From Riptortus pedestris (taxonomy: Eukaryota > Arthropoda > Insecta > Hemiptera > Alydidae): 64,000 nt of DNA. The stretch's first letter is position 1. Every line of letters starts with the position of its first letter. Where the stretch lies: the NCBI GenBank assembly GCA_019009955.1, contig CM032228.1, positions 127,941,001-128,005,000 of the forward strand, read 5' to 3'. Under the pieces are notes generated by a model that did no database searches, had not been told where the DNA came from, and saw only the letters and a list, made by a program, of their open reading frames with translations. Both the position numbers and the translations under genes were made by a program. This document shows positions 9,926-21,663 of the stretch, piece by piece.

Positions 9926-10274
9926 TGTTCATTTTTATGATCATATCAAAAATAAATTGAAAATTATTTTTGATATAAATTAAAAAGAATAATTAACGTA
10001 ACTCTTACAATGAAGTCGAATGATAAATCATGAAAATAAAGTTTAGTAATTTTATAATGTAATTAGAATAGGGGGATAATGGAAACCTAAAAGAACGTGA
10101 GGAGTGGCTGACATGAGCAAAGTTCCTGTTTACTTTTTATCAATTGTGTTCGGATTACTGCTTGCCTTATCTCTCTTATCCTCCGTCTGCCTACTTTCTG
10201 TTGTAAATATTAATAATTGTCAGTGTCGTGCAAATCTTCAGTCTAATAAGTTCGAGTCGAGTTCAAGAAGTACA

Positions 10275-11198
10275 ATGCCAGATTTATACACAGCTGAGGA
10301 ATACGTTGATATGATTTTCGCGTACGGGGCTCCCAGAGGCAATGGCCTTCGAGCACAACAAGAATATATCGCAATCTTTTCCCTAATCGACAAAGGTACC
10401 CAGACCGAAGAACTATTGAAAATGCTTATCACATCATGAGTGAAACAGGCTCTACACCAAGACAGCCCACTATGTTCGCGGGTCGAGCTCACAGGGAGGT
10501 TGATGACATTTTGAATATGTCATAATAATGATCCAACAATAAGTACCCTTCGCGGTTAAAATCAGCTGGGAATATCTCACTCTACAGTCTTCAGAGCTGT
10601 CAAGGAAGACAGTCGATATCCTTATCACCTGAATACTGTCCAGGAGTTGCTGCCCCATGATATGGAGCTACGGATGGCATTTGGGCGATGGTACGTTCAA
10701 TAGTGTCACGAGAGGCGCAACTTCCCTGGTCGCATAATTTGGACAGATGAGGCGACATTCACAAGTGAGGGCATTTTCAACTCACGAAACTCTCAACTCT
10801 GGTCTCATGATAATCCATATGGCACGCGGGAACGCCACTTCCAGCTTCAGTTCAGTAGGAACATGTGGTTAGGCGTCTGTGGTCAGTATGTGACACAACC
10901 CTTTTTTTTTACCTGGACGTTTAAATGCAAATGTGTTTTATGATCTTCTTCAGAACGATATAAATACGGCACTCCTCGAAGCAATGCCACTTGAAGTAGA
11001 GCTATGGACGGGTGTCCAGCGCATAATGGACGAGCTATAACGAACTGGCTCAGCATTACCCTGGAAGATGGATCGGAGAGATATGGGCCTGTGCATTGGC
11101 CAGCCCGAAGCCCTGATTTGACACCGCTTGATTTTTACGTATGGGATAGGCTTAAGTCTTTAGTGTACAGAGTACCCATTCAGGGCATTAATCATTAA
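10275..11198 (+). pseudogene. Mariner-like transposase remnant
   Basis: The natural start is probably the ATG at 10275, giving MPDLYTAEEYVDMIFAYG, a familiar N-terminal motif of a mariner-like group common in arthropods. Near 10365 the frame shifts, and FPNRQRYPDRRTIENAYHIM continues in another frame. Then IIWTDEATFTSEGIFNSRNS near 10735-10795 holds the first catalytic Asp. DGCPAHNGRAITNWL (11004-11055) holds the second, and WPARSPDLTPLDFYVW (about 11095-11145) the third, as Asp rather than Glu. Two or more frameshifts and several stops disable it. The same frame is open upstream of the ATG to 10104, with a hydrophobic 30-residue stretch that family members do not have. Confidence 0.8.
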
Positions 11199-11961
11199 TG
11201 ATTGCGCGAATTCTCAAATCATGTGTAACAATTAGATATAACCATGACGAGATTAGAAGGGCTAAATCAGCGGTGTTGACCAGATGTCATCAGTGTATTC
11301 TACAAGGAGGAGGACAGTTTCTGCAACTTTTATAATTTTCTAAGTATTTTTTTTGTTTTTAAATTTAATGTAAGGGTTACTTTAAATTACGTTAATTATT
11401 CTTTTTAATTTATATCAAAAATAATTTTCATTTATTTTTACTATGCTCATAAAAGTAAACATGATGTCAGTTTTATTTATTAGTTGATTTTTTTCCAATC
11501 CCATTCCTATTACATTATGAAATTGAGAGATAATTGCAGTTCTGAGTACACCGTTGGAAAGGTAATTAAATTTTACAACTTTTGTGAGATTCGGCAGTTT
11601 GTAGAATATTTTTTGGCAGAGTAGTGGTCCTCGAAAAATTGTAGCTAACTAGACTTTTTTTAAATTTCTATTTTTCGATCTGTAATTGCGTTGTAAAAAG
11701 TTACTTATGAACATTGAAAGGGCATAAGCCTTGAAGTAAATTTAATGCTGATTTCAAATATGTAATGAAATGTTGAAAATAAGTTTGTAAAAGTAGCGAA
11801 AATTGGGGTTTTCCTACAAAAAACATGGTTTTATCGAAATAACCTTTAGAACATATGTCCGGAACGGAATGCGATAAAAACCTGCGTTTGGTGGCGTTTA
11901 ACTACATTTTTGGTGTAGTTTTACCGTTTTATGGATTGTCAACAACTTGCGATACACCCTG

Positions 11962-11965
11962 TATC

Positions 11966-12007
<42 letters not shown>

Positions 12008-12080
12008 TTATATATATATAAAACGAGAATTATTATTGAAAATTAGATTATCATTAACACTAACGTTTTATATATATATA
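11962..12080. repeat. TA microsatellite next to the mariner end
   Basis: Interrupted (TA)n runs at about 11971-12001, 12010-12020 and 12070-12080 directly follow the mariner right end. A matching short run (9163-9182) precedes its left end. Confidence 0.85.
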
Positions 12081-12375
12081 TTGTCTTCTCCTACTTCTAC
12101 CCATAACTTTTTATATTAAAATAACTTTTTCAATAAACACCTTCCTCGTATTTCATTTTCGACTTCTTATTAAGGGAGAAATAAAGAATATAATGTGACA
12201 TGACGTAATCATCGCCGGTATAGCAACCTGTAAGAAATGTACAAACACACTACACGTCAACTTCTCTATTCGTTAGCACGAACAATCTCCCCGGTTCATG
12301 CAATATTTGTTTTCCTTTGTTGGCCCCTCAAATTTATTATCAAACCGTTTAGCGTTTTGAAACTCAACAGTTTGT

Positions 12376-12505
12376 AGTCTATTTGGTTCTGAGTGTGACC
12401 ATCCGGGCTTGTCCTCGTATCTTTATTTGTCTTCTGACGTTGGAATAAAATGGTTATGACCTTCATAAACTTAATCATAGCTAGTTCAACAGCACGTACG
12501 TCATT
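12376..12505 (-). pseudogene. RTE-like LINE endonuclease fragment
   Basis: The minus-strand reading NDVRAVELAMIKFMKVITIL followed by TSPDGHTQNQIDY matches the apurinic-endonuclease domain of RTE-type LINEs (the 'craniofacial development protein 2-like' hits common in insect annotations), where SPDGxTxNQIDH is a signature. Only about 43 residues are recognisable. Flanking sequence carries no further LINE motif. Confidence 0.7.
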
Positions 12506-13808
12506 ATGCATTGGTCGGTCAATAGTACTTCTCTCTTCTCATCTGGAAATTAATACCGCCTACTACTTCGGTATTTCATCATAATTCTTGAACAGACATG
12601 CAATGGATGATGATCTTGTTCCTCACAAGGGGCATACACACTGGTGGGTTCTAACCCAAACCCACGTGGGTAGCGATATTTTTTGGTTGTGATCAATTGG
12701 GCATTTGACATCCTTATAGAAAGAATCCATCATTATTTAGTCCCCAAGACTAGCAAGCATCCGAGTACAGTGAGTAAGGTAGCAGGCTTGGAATTTATAC
12801 CTCATGTTTCTGGTAGTGATGAAATGAGCCGTCGAAAGCACTAAGACTTCAATAAATAATGTGAACGATTGGAGAAGAATTTCGGAAACGTCTATTAAGA
12901 AACCGGTCAACTCTTATTCTCTTAGTGTCTTCAAAATTATTAGTTATGCACCTACCCCATTGATCTAATGGAAACGTCCACATTCCCTGTGTGTCTCATT
13001 GAACCATCATGCTTCTCCATAGTTTGGCCTCTGGAGATCTACTTGATGGTGGGAGTTGGACCTTGACTGTGGTGAGTTCTTAGTGTCGAGGGCTGAATGT
13101 AGACGGCGCCTCTGCCAAGTGGAGGGGATGTTGAGTGGGCCAGCAAGTCAGTTGTCCGCTAACTTTCACTCTGTTCGGTTGTGGGTTGTGACTGGTTTTT
13201 GTGTTCCAAGCTTCATTTTCATCCCATCTGTGCCGTATCCTGGATATCCACTGTGAATATTTTACCTTCTGTATATTTTACATCCCCTACTGTAGGTGAG
13301 TTATGAACATTATTATAACGATTTTTATCCTAATTAACAGATTTTAGTATGACTGATTTTGAAACTAGTCAGACGTCACTAGGTTTGACAGCCGCGTTTA
13401 TCTTCCGTGGGTTAAATATATGAATAACATCACTCGAACACGACTGCAAAATATGATAAATACCTAAAGAATACAAAAACAATTTGAGAATCTTCCTTTG
13501 AAGTATTTATTTTTGACGTAAACTTATTGAATTTAGTTTTATAGTAATGGATTCGTTGTAAAATTTAATGAAATTCAAAAAATGTTTACTTATTAAGTGA
13601 TTGAAATAATATATTTTTCTATGATAAAATTAAATACAACAATAATAGCAATAATAAAAGTACTCCATTTCTATTGTGTTGTTTAATATTTCTAACAATT
13701 AGCTTGTTTTGCTCGTTGTCACTATCATAATTTTCTTCTTTTTCATTTTCGGGGAAAATTCAAAAGTAAAATGAAAGTGTGATTATCACATTCCTCTGAA
13801 TTTTGAAA
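12506..13808. other. No gene recognised
   Basis: Mixed-composition sequence without a recognisable coding region, repeat or hairpin. The 66-codon open frame at 13056-13256 has no motif. Confidence 0.4.
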
Positions 13809-13818
13809 AATACAGGTT

Positions 13819-14042
13819 ATTATTATTATTTTCATTTATTAACGTCCACTTTTTGCAACTATGGCTAATTGGGATGGATTATCTACAGGTTACCACCCTT
13901 TTCTAGCCAGGGTGGGACTAATTTAATGAGTTCGTCACTAAATAAATTCCTATTTGCCCAGGCGAGAATCGAACTCGCCACTCTCGTTTTACCATATGAG
14001 ATTAAAACCTACGCCTTAACTCACAAGGCTAACCTGAGCCCC
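13819..14042 (-). repeat. SX SINE copy 3 with exact target duplication
   Basis: Full reverse-oriented copy; the B-box complement GCGAGAATCGAACTCGCC is near 13963-13980. AATACAGGTT flanks it exactly at 13809-13818 and 14043-14052, which fixes both ends of the SINE. Confidence 0.92.
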
Positions 14043-14159
14043 AATACAGGTTGTTTAAATTATATTTAGAAATATTTCAGAGTTTCTAAAAATTAAACAT
14101 ATATACATATAATTAAGTACAGGATCCATCCAACTTCGGCATAGGTGTATGAAGGGTCT

Positions 14160-14560
14160 GTGGCATATCCAACTCTACTATCTATCCATCCTCACATAAT
14201 CATCACTGCATGTTGAACAACTACAAACAGCAATATCATCATTTTCATCCATCCATCACTAGAATCCACTGTTCGCCCACCGTTATCATCCGCTATGCAT
14301 CTGTCATCGTCTTACACTGACAATACACCATCGTTATCCGTTGCCTCTACATCCACACATAACCATCTGTCATCATCATCACCCATCATCCATCTATCAT
14401 TTGCATCCTCCATTCACCACAGTTATCAGCTTTCTATCAATATCGTCATAAACAGGCCATATATCATCCATATATTTTATCTACCAATCCAGTCATAACC
14501 ATTATCCAGTATCCATGCACCACTACCCTCACCATCATCATCTTCTACGTGTCTTTCAGG
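14160..14560. repeat. ATCC/ATC-rich degenerate simple repeat
   Basis: Strongly biased to CATC and ATCC words over about 400 bp (for example CATCATCATCACCCATCATCC near 14371-14391). The open frame here is a by-product of that bias. Confidence 0.75.
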
Positions 14561-15395
14561 TTATTATCACAACCATTTTTTATTGAAGAATGTTCTATGG
14601 TGGTGTGATGATTATTTTAACCGCGCTGGTTAATGATTGGATTCCAGGTTTCCTGGAATTTATGATGTTTAATGTGTTTTATCTGCGACTCTAGGAATGA
14701 TGAAGTCGAAGGGGGAAAACGTTCTTTAATAATGTCTTGGATGATGGAGAATTTCACTTGGAAGCCGATAATGCTTGCCAACGATGATGTTCACGCTAAG
14801 TTCGGAGTATTAATGGATTAGAAACAATGGTGTCAGGAACATATGAATGACACTAGAATGAATATAATGATAGTAGGCAAGGTGAATGTAATACAATGGG
14901 GCTCACGTATTGTGCCTTGAAGTTCGAGGTGGAGGAAGGACAATTATATTGAAATATCATAATTTTCAATATAACAATATTTTCTTTTTTTTTAAAAAAT
15001 AACTCGTTATCAATTGAATGAAACTAATTTATTTGTTCCACCTAACATTTGTTTAGGCTAAAATAATTACTTTAATATATTTTTCCAATGCTTTTTTGAA
15101 GAACCAATTTCATTCATTATTCAGTAAATTTATTTAATAATTATTATTTATTCTTAATTTATATTCCTTTAAGTCATTCAGTTATTATTAATTTTTCTTC
15201 ATTCATTCAATGTAATTTTTTTGAAATAAGTGTATTACTTGTAAATGTAGAGAAGAAGAAAGAAAATTTGATTTTAGCCCAACACAACAAAGGTATTATA
15301 CACAAATTGTTACATTTTTTTGGTACAGCCTCGGACGTAGTCGTCCTTCAGTAGTTGCACCTCAATTATAATAGATTGGTTCAACTTGACATCGG
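14561..15395. other. No gene recognised; AT-rich
   Basis: AT-rich sequence, especially 14960-15240, with no supported feature. Confidence 0.4.
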
Positions 15396-15399
15396 AAGG

Positions 15400-15538
15400 C
15401 TGCATCTTCCTTACCAGTTGTTGAAGATGAACTGAAATAGGAGCAACCTCCAAATCCCTGTGGATTTGGCTGTTCCTATCAAACCAGGGAGCATTCGCCG
15501 CTATCCGAAGTACTTTGCTCTGGAAAGACTGGATTTTC
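15400..15538 (-). pseudogene. Jockey-like LINE C-terminal fragment
   Basis: The minus strand reads QSKVLRIAANAPWFDRNSQI followed by HRDLEVAPI. That is the conserved C-terminal block of Jockey-clade reverse transcriptase proteins (LQNKVLR..NAPWYVRN..IHRDLG.P). About 43 residues are continuous. The fragment stops where an HX end begins at 15541. Confidence 0.75.
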
Positions 15539-15540
15539 TT

Positions 15541-15664
15541 TTAGCTGATTTCCCTTGAGGCTATTGATGGCGTACTCATGACTCGAACTTTTTGTTCAAT
15601 TGCCCATCGATCCTACCCAGGAGATGACGAAAATGAGGTCCGTTCAAAACTATGTATATATACA
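15541..15664 (-). repeat. HX copy, CTAA-end half
   Basis: Starts TTAGCTGATTTCCC (hairpin decayed) and runs through CCATCGATCCTACCCAGGAG and GAGGTCCGTTCAAAAC to a short TATATA core. The other half is absent. Confidence 0.75.
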
Positions 15665-16225
15665 ACTACCACAGTACACGAAAACAATTTACCCTGACAC
15701 AAGCTATAACCACCCTTCGTTTGACTAATGTAAGTAAACAGACACAGACTAAAACGTAAACAACCTACTAATACGGTTGCAACCAACAAACATATAAAAC
15801 CTACTGGCCAATGGACAACTAACTCAGAACAACTCTAGAAGGCTTGAAAATGGTGCCTTTAGACGTACTGGATCATGAGCCTGTAAAGACTTCACCGACA
15901 GATATGGCAACAGTAGTAGTATCATTTATACTGGCTATTCAAACCCTTTATTTGATTTACTTACACTATAGATATAAGGGCCTAGTACTTGTTTCTTACT
16001 TCAGAGTGATTTGACAGCGCACCGAGCTCCTAGAGCTCCCGTTAGTAGAGTATATAAATTAGACACGACATTTGCGACACATTGGATTCGATCTGAATAT
16101 TCGCGTTCATCACGTTAATATATTTTGTAATTGTAATTTTTATTTCCATATCTCCCAACAAAACTAAAAAAAATAAATGTGAGTCTTTATTTATTTTCTA
16201 ACTGTCATTGGGCGAAACTCCTTTT
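15665..16225. other. Unclassified; possible LTR-like promoter
   Basis: No coding region. GAGTATATAAATTAGACACG (about 16047-16066) looks like a TATA box with a start region, and AATAAA-like signals follow near 16172. That would fit a solo LTR, but I could not define matching termini. Confidence 0.25.
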
Positions 16226-16438
16226 TTAAATTATTTATTAACGTCAACTTTTTTGCAATTAAGGCTAATTGGGACGGGTTATCAACAGGTCACACCACCT
16301 TTTTCTAGGGTGGGACTAAGGATTTTATTTAATGAATTCCGTCATTAATTAAATTAAATTCGTATTGCCCAGGCTGGAATTGAACTCGCCACTCTAGGTT
16401 TACCATGTGAGATTAAAGTCAACGGTTTAACTCACTAA
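16226..16438 (-). repeat. SX SINE copy 4
   Basis: Reverse orientation: TTATTAACGTCAACTTTTTTGC at the tail, GGGACGGGTTATCAACAGG, and the B-box complement GGAATTGAACTCGCCACTC near 16376-16394. Internal indels make it a diverged copy. Confidence 0.8.
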
Positions 16439-18060
16439 CTGTTTTTTTTTATTACCCAATGGTGGTGAGCATATAGTCTTTTTTTCCTTATAAGTCTTAC
16501 GTCTGCAGATCATATGAAATTTTAATCATTAAGAATTGATTTGCTGTAAATTTCAGGCTTTGATGAAGGGAAGAAATTTCACCAAACCGACAATGTTGAT
16601 TAGTTCATTTTCTACCCTGTGACCGAAAACCAGACGAAAATACTGCAGCTGATACTTTTTTTATTAAGGCATTTGAGTATTATTTACTTACAAATTAAGA
16701 GGAATATATGAAAATCACGTGGGGGATATTCTCATTCAGTGACCAATGATGGAGAGGACATGATCCGCTCTACCCACGCCTTGTGCAGCTTTCTGCCCCC
16801 CCCCCCCAGAAACCCCACTTCCAGGTAGACATTCGCAGAATCTTAATTCTAGATGGCTCATTATTCATTCATTCTTATACTTAATTATGTAGATGGCTGA
16901 AGGATGTAATCTTACTTAGTCCTTAACGAGATTATGTAATAAAACTTTCAATTTTTCACACCATCTCCGGATTCCCTCAGAATCGTGAATGAGCGCTTCT
17001 AACAACTATCTCACTATTATACTCACCGCAAAATGTTTTCAGGAGAAAATAACTACTTTAGTATATCTAAATTGACTCCAGAAAGGGGAAGAATAGAGCT
17101 CTTTATGGATTTAACTTTGTGTATATGAATGTAAAATTGTAAGATTAAGATACCATTATTTGTATAGGTTTCTTTCTCAAAATATTAGGAGTTGAGGTTC
17201 AGACGGAAGTGAAAGAATTTAAACAATTTTTGGCTTTGGTTTATGGTTATTTGTCCTCTCACTTCAGGCCACACAAATCGAATTTGTTAAACTCATAAGA
17301 AATACAGGAAACTAATTTAGACTATAAGCTACTTTTTCTAATGCGGGCTATCGGTCAAAATAATATTCTTAGGGATGATGTGAAATGGAAATTGGAAAGG
17401 GCGCCTGAAATGTAAACAATTCTATATTTCATTTCCAGATGGTTTTTCAGCCGATAAGCAACAAAATTTTTATTTAGTCAATTTTGAATTTAACATTGGC
17501 ATTGTTATACGACAATTCATGCGCAAAGTATGTGCATAAAAGAACATTAAGTCAAGATCCATTTGTTTCGTATGATAATTATGTAAAGTGTATAGAAACT
17601 ATTGAAATTGATAAGAAACATTTCATCTATTAATCTTGGCGACAAATATCTCCTTTTTATTGGGGGAATTAGTCTAGAGTTACGCGAATGTGTTTAATTG
17701 AATTTATTTATTGCATGCACTTTTCGTAATGCAGGTTGATTGAGTAAAAGTGGGCCAAACTTCCGCAATATAGATTTATTATACCGAGGAAGGGCTTTCG
17801 ACGCAGCGCATCATTGTCATTTCCCTGTTAATACACAATTGCTGTAACACCTATGCCTAACATGATAAAAATAAATAGAATAAAGAGTTAAAAACTTTAA
17901 AACACATAGCAATGGCTAATTAAATATTAACCTTTTTAAAAGACATTCACATCAATATTTAAAATAAATTAAAAATTCCATATATTTAACATACTGCTAA
18001 ATTACCTTATAATACATCCTTTCTAATTATACAATAGATAACAATAAAGAAGAAAGTGAG
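16439..18060. other. No gene recognised
   Basis: About 1.6 kb of AT-rich sequence. The only notable item is a C homopolymer at about 16796-16808. Confidence 0.4.
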
Positions 18061-18652
18061 CGCCATTACCTAACATCCTGGATGTTAACTTTGAAAAGGG
18101 TTCTATGACCAGACTCTCAGGATCTTCATACTAAGATAAAGAGGCTGCTCGGACAAATTTGAGCAGGCATGCATCATCTTTGGGATTTATATGCCTCTTC
18201 AATGTTAAGAGGTCCAGTTTAATCTCTATTCCCTAAACGCGGCCTATTTTCTTGGTTTTAGGTAGGCGATGGAAAACCTGAACTTGTAAAGACCATAGAC
18301 CGTGGTTTTCTGTCACTTTATGGATCTTCATAAACTAGTATTTGTAGTGAAACGCACTTTGACAGAGGTTTTTATCTTACGCCCACACTGCTTTAAGTAT
18401 GTAGCTTGTACCCAGTAAACACCTAATCTCACCAATCATGGAACCCGATCTTTAGCTATGGGGAAAAGATTTTTGGAAGTTTCCTTGCTCTGATAAGCCT
18501 TCTTGATACCTATTGTTCCAACATGTTTTAAATTTTCCTGAAAGAAGCTCGATAAAACGGAATACTAATTAGGTATGAGCCATTCTTGTCCCACTTTTTT
18601 TGTTGGGGAGTTGCAATAGCAGCTCTATCTCAGTTTATCTCCTGTACCACCC

Positions 18653-18884
18653 TGTGGCTCAGGTTGGCCGTGTGAGTTAAGGCGTTGGTCTTAATCTCGC
18701 TTGGTAGGCCTAGAGAGGCGGGTTCGATTTCCACCATGGGCAGTAGAGATTTATTTCGTGAAGGGCTCATTACATAAAATCCTTAGTCCCACCCTGGCTA
18801 GAAAAGGGTGGTAACCTGTAGATAACCCGTTCCGATTAGCCACAGTAGCATAAAGTGGACGTAAATCAAACCAAACCAAACAAA
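18653..18884 (+). repeat. SX SINE copy 5
   Basis: Forward copy: GGCTCAGGTTGGCCGTGTGAG head, B box GGGTTCGATTTCCACC near 18719-18734, AAGTGGACGTAAATC tail followed by CAAAC repeats. TCCTGTACCACC (18640-18651) and TCCTGTACCTCC (18885-18896) are probably its target duplication with one change. Confidence 0.85.
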
Positions 18885-19259
18885 TCCTGTACCTCCCGCG
18901 CACCAGCCAGTCACTTGCTGGCTTTCCCAATGAGGGCAAGTAGGTCAGTAAATATCTTTTTTAGCTATACCACAATGGATCTCTCACTCTCCGTATTTTA
19001 TTTTAGGATTTGACTTAAGTCCATTTATTATGTTCACTTCTGTTAGATATTTATTTTGTGTTTTTATTTATTGATATTAATATGATTAATGACCCTGTTG
19101 TAATGTATAGAGATTTTATTGATGTTATTGTTTTTCATGTGTAGCTCTGAAGATGGAGACAATAGTCTTTGAAAGCGCTTATCGCTGAAATAAAAATTTG
19201 TGAAGAATTGGACGTCTTTTTCTCTCTCCAAGTAAATCCTGTACCACCTTTCTTCAGTC

Positions 19260-19830
19260 CATCAACCAAACTCTCATCGTAAACACCGAGGACTTAATGT
19301 AAGATAATCCATGGCAAAAATCCGCTTCTGTATTGATAAGCTAGTCAATTAAATACGTAGTCCAGACATTTTATACTGCATGAGTAGTTTGAAAATATTA
19401 CGTCACTTGAACTTGCCTTTCTAATCATCTTAAACGAATAACTGCTGCCGTCCATTCTTATATGGAGATCAAGTGATTTATACACTCCTCTTTTTCAATT
19501 TCTACAGTGAACTTTACTGATCCATGACAGCTATTGTCTAAAAGGCCATTACATTCCCCGCCCTTCAAAACATATGAGTATATCATCTACAAAACGAACG
19601 TAGGAGTTAATTGTATTTTATAAGAGGGTTACGAAGTGGCATTATTTATCTTGCCTCCAGAAATTCCATAAAGAGATTAGCAGCAATAGGAGAAATCGCA
19701 GAGCCCATTATCAGCCCAGCGGTTTAATGTATAAAGCAAGAAAGAACAGAGAGAAAAAAAAACCGTTTTGTCATTGTAATAAATCATTATTGTGAAAGTT
19801 TAGGCCTTTTCACTGAATCAACCTACAGAA
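19260..19830 (-). pseudogene. Penelope-like reverse transcriptase remnant
   Basis: On the minus strand, with frameshifts, the blocks run in family order. IYYNDKTVF is followed by GLIMGSAISPIAANLFMEFL (about 19720-19660), equivalent to the MGSPISPIAANLFME motif of Penelope RT. Then YVRFVDDILICFEG (about 19600-19560) carries the catalytic aspartates, VKFTVEIEKEE follows, and LDLHIRMDGSSYSFKMIRK with SSSDVIFSNYS (about 19460-19400), then YDESLVDGLKK near 19280. Penelope-like elements encode this RT, often with a GIY-YIG endonuclease; I could not identify the endonuclease. Stops and frame changes make it inactive. Confidence 0.8.
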
Positions 19831-19850
19831 TTTTCACTTGCACCAGGCAG

Positions 19851-21371
19851 AAACCTACTTTGTACCACATTTCTGCCACCTCTCCTTCCACCTACCACTA
19901 CATAATTTTTGGAAACTCGTCAGGATCTCTTTTCACATTACCCACCCACCTTCTCAATAACACCATATTCCTAATAACACATTCTTTCATGTCAGCCACT
20001 TGAACATCTAATTAATTAGCTGTTCTTTGACGGTTCCAAATGCCTTTCTTACGACACTTAGCACCCAGAGCTCTGCTTCCCTTTGTGAGTTAAATAATAG
20101 GAATAAGCCAAATAGAAATATTATAAAAGTAAAACATTATACGATGACTTTTATTTTATTGCCCAACTATTCTTGACTATTCATAGTGACATTAATAAAA
20201 TAAAAATTAAACTATCTCTTTTTTTCTTAGTGCGTGTCTTTATTCCTGATTCCCTATGAAACAGGAGCAGCATATTTCTAACGGAAAAATATGAATTCTA
20301 TAGCTTGAATCATTGTTGAAAATGGCAGTCATGAAGAAGACGCGTTGTTAAGACGTGCTATAAATATTCAAGGTTTCGGAAGTGAGGGATTAGCTAGTGA
20401 CTCAGGTCACATATGTTACTGCATCTGTTCTTTTTTTTTGTTTTTCTTTATTTTTGAGCAGGTTTTTAGCTTCAGTTCAATGACCGTTTCAGGAAGCCCC
20501 GCTTTGAGGGTAGAAATGAAGTAAATGCGAATCTGAAATTGAATTGAATGCCATGTTGAAGGTATATCAAGCCTTGTTTTCTTTGAAGTTGAACATTTAT
20601 CAACTAGTAGATCAACTCGTTACTGAGTCATTCAAAGAAAGATAATTGGACAACTATTTTATACTTATTATTTATTTATATATTTTTGAAGGAACCTGGG
20701 TTACAGCCAATACCTCTCCCCTCTATCGGCGATAAGTCTCTAGTAGTTGACTTTCAACTTCTTCGTCTTTTTATCCCCTGTCAGCTTAAATTGATTTTCC
20801 GTTAATGAGTTTTTTACGTTCTACCTCAACTAGGAACTCTAAATCAGGGCTATAGTTTCAGCGAGAAGCGTGATACTAGCCTTAATTCTGACGTCTCGTA
20901 AGGAGCACATGCCCACAACGTGTCACTGCAACCGCATGCACACAGGTTGATTTCCACACAAAAATAAAAGTCCATCTCGGACGTTCTTAATTTTGTCTAT
21001 TTTCTTTGATCTAGAATTTTCTCACAGCTATCATGTCATAATTCTTTACTTCTCCCTAAGAATGAACCCTTTCTATACAAAACTACACGAAGAATTTAAG
21101 ACGAATGTGATATATTTATTAATAACACTGGTCGAACCTAGAAATGGATGGGGGGGGGGATTGCTTACGTTTTAATCGTGGATACAGGTTATACTCCTTA
21201 ACAGCACAATCTCATTCTTTATCTGAGGTTACAACACCCGCCATGGGTTACGTCACTGCGTTACGACCTAGTCGGCAGCCTTGTAGCTCATCGTCTTTCT
21301 TCCGCAATGTTCTACATCTGCTTCAAGGCATCAAACCTCATCGTTTCGTCAACTTTTCAGACAATGACAAT
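19851..21371. other. No gene recognised
   Basis: No motif-bearing ORF. A run of nine or ten G lies near 21149-21159. Confidence 0.4.
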
Positions 21372-21434
21372 AATGTTTTTCCATTACATTTAATATAATT
21401 AAATCTATTATATTAAATGTAATGGAAAAACATT
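21372..21434. repeat. Perfect 26-bp inverted repeat, 11-bp loop
   Basis: Arm 21372-21397 (AATGTTTTTCCATTACATTT then AATATA) is matched exactly by its complement at 21409-21434, with loop ATTAAATCTAT. No poly-T or gene neighbour suggests a terminator. An HX copy begins 20 bp downstream. Confidence 0.95.
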
Positions 21435-21453
21435 CATAAGCTATAAATAAAAG

Positions 21454-21663
21454 TCCCTCATACAGGGGTTGGGTTAACCAAGCAGATTTCCCACGTGTAT
21501 CGCTTATTGCATTTATCTCAAAACGTAAAAGTTCAATGAGAACAATATTTGGTATTTAGGCGTCATCTCCTGGGTAGGATCGATGGATATTTGAGGAAAT
21601 TATTCGAATGTCTCGTCATGAGTACGACCTCATAGCTGATTTCCCCTCATGGAAATTTGCTAA
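21454..21663 (+). repeat. HX copy, internally deleted
   Basis: The 5' end is TCCCTCATACAGGGG, then AAGCAGATTTCCCACGTG, joined after about 80 bp of the older-subfamily interior to GCGTCATCTCCTGGGTAGG and the 3' end GATTTCCCCTCATGGAAATTTGCTAA. The microsatellite and most of the interior are missing. Confidence 0.8.

Larger units (their letters stand above)
9183..11961 (+). mobile_element. Tc1/mariner-superfamily relic with ~600-bp inverted repeats
   Basis: The left end is CAGGGTGTATCATAAGTAG at 9183 and the right end is its complement, TTGCGATACACCCTG, ending at 11961. Both are flanked by TA (9181-9182, 11962-11963), the mariner target duplication. The inverted repeats run about 9183-10010 (including a 223-bp SINE) and 11340-11961, far longer than the 20-40 bp usual in mariner. 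A broken DD34D-like transposase lies between. Both sides abut TA microsatellites. Confidence 0.85.
18060..19850 (-). mobile_element. Penelope-like element fragment, with insertions
   Basis: The reverse transcriptase core is at about 19260-19830 (listed separately). Below it the minus strand runs into non-coding tail sequence with CAGCGATAAGCGCTTTC and CATCTTCAGAGC (about 19143-19188), a style common at Penelope termini. The part at 18060-18600 has only faint resemblance to a Penelope C-terminus, so that end is uncertain. A SINE is inserted at 18653-18884. Confidence 0.5.

Noticed and set aside
13056..13256. 66-codon plus-strand ORF
   Set aside because: No homology that I recognise and no supporting signals.
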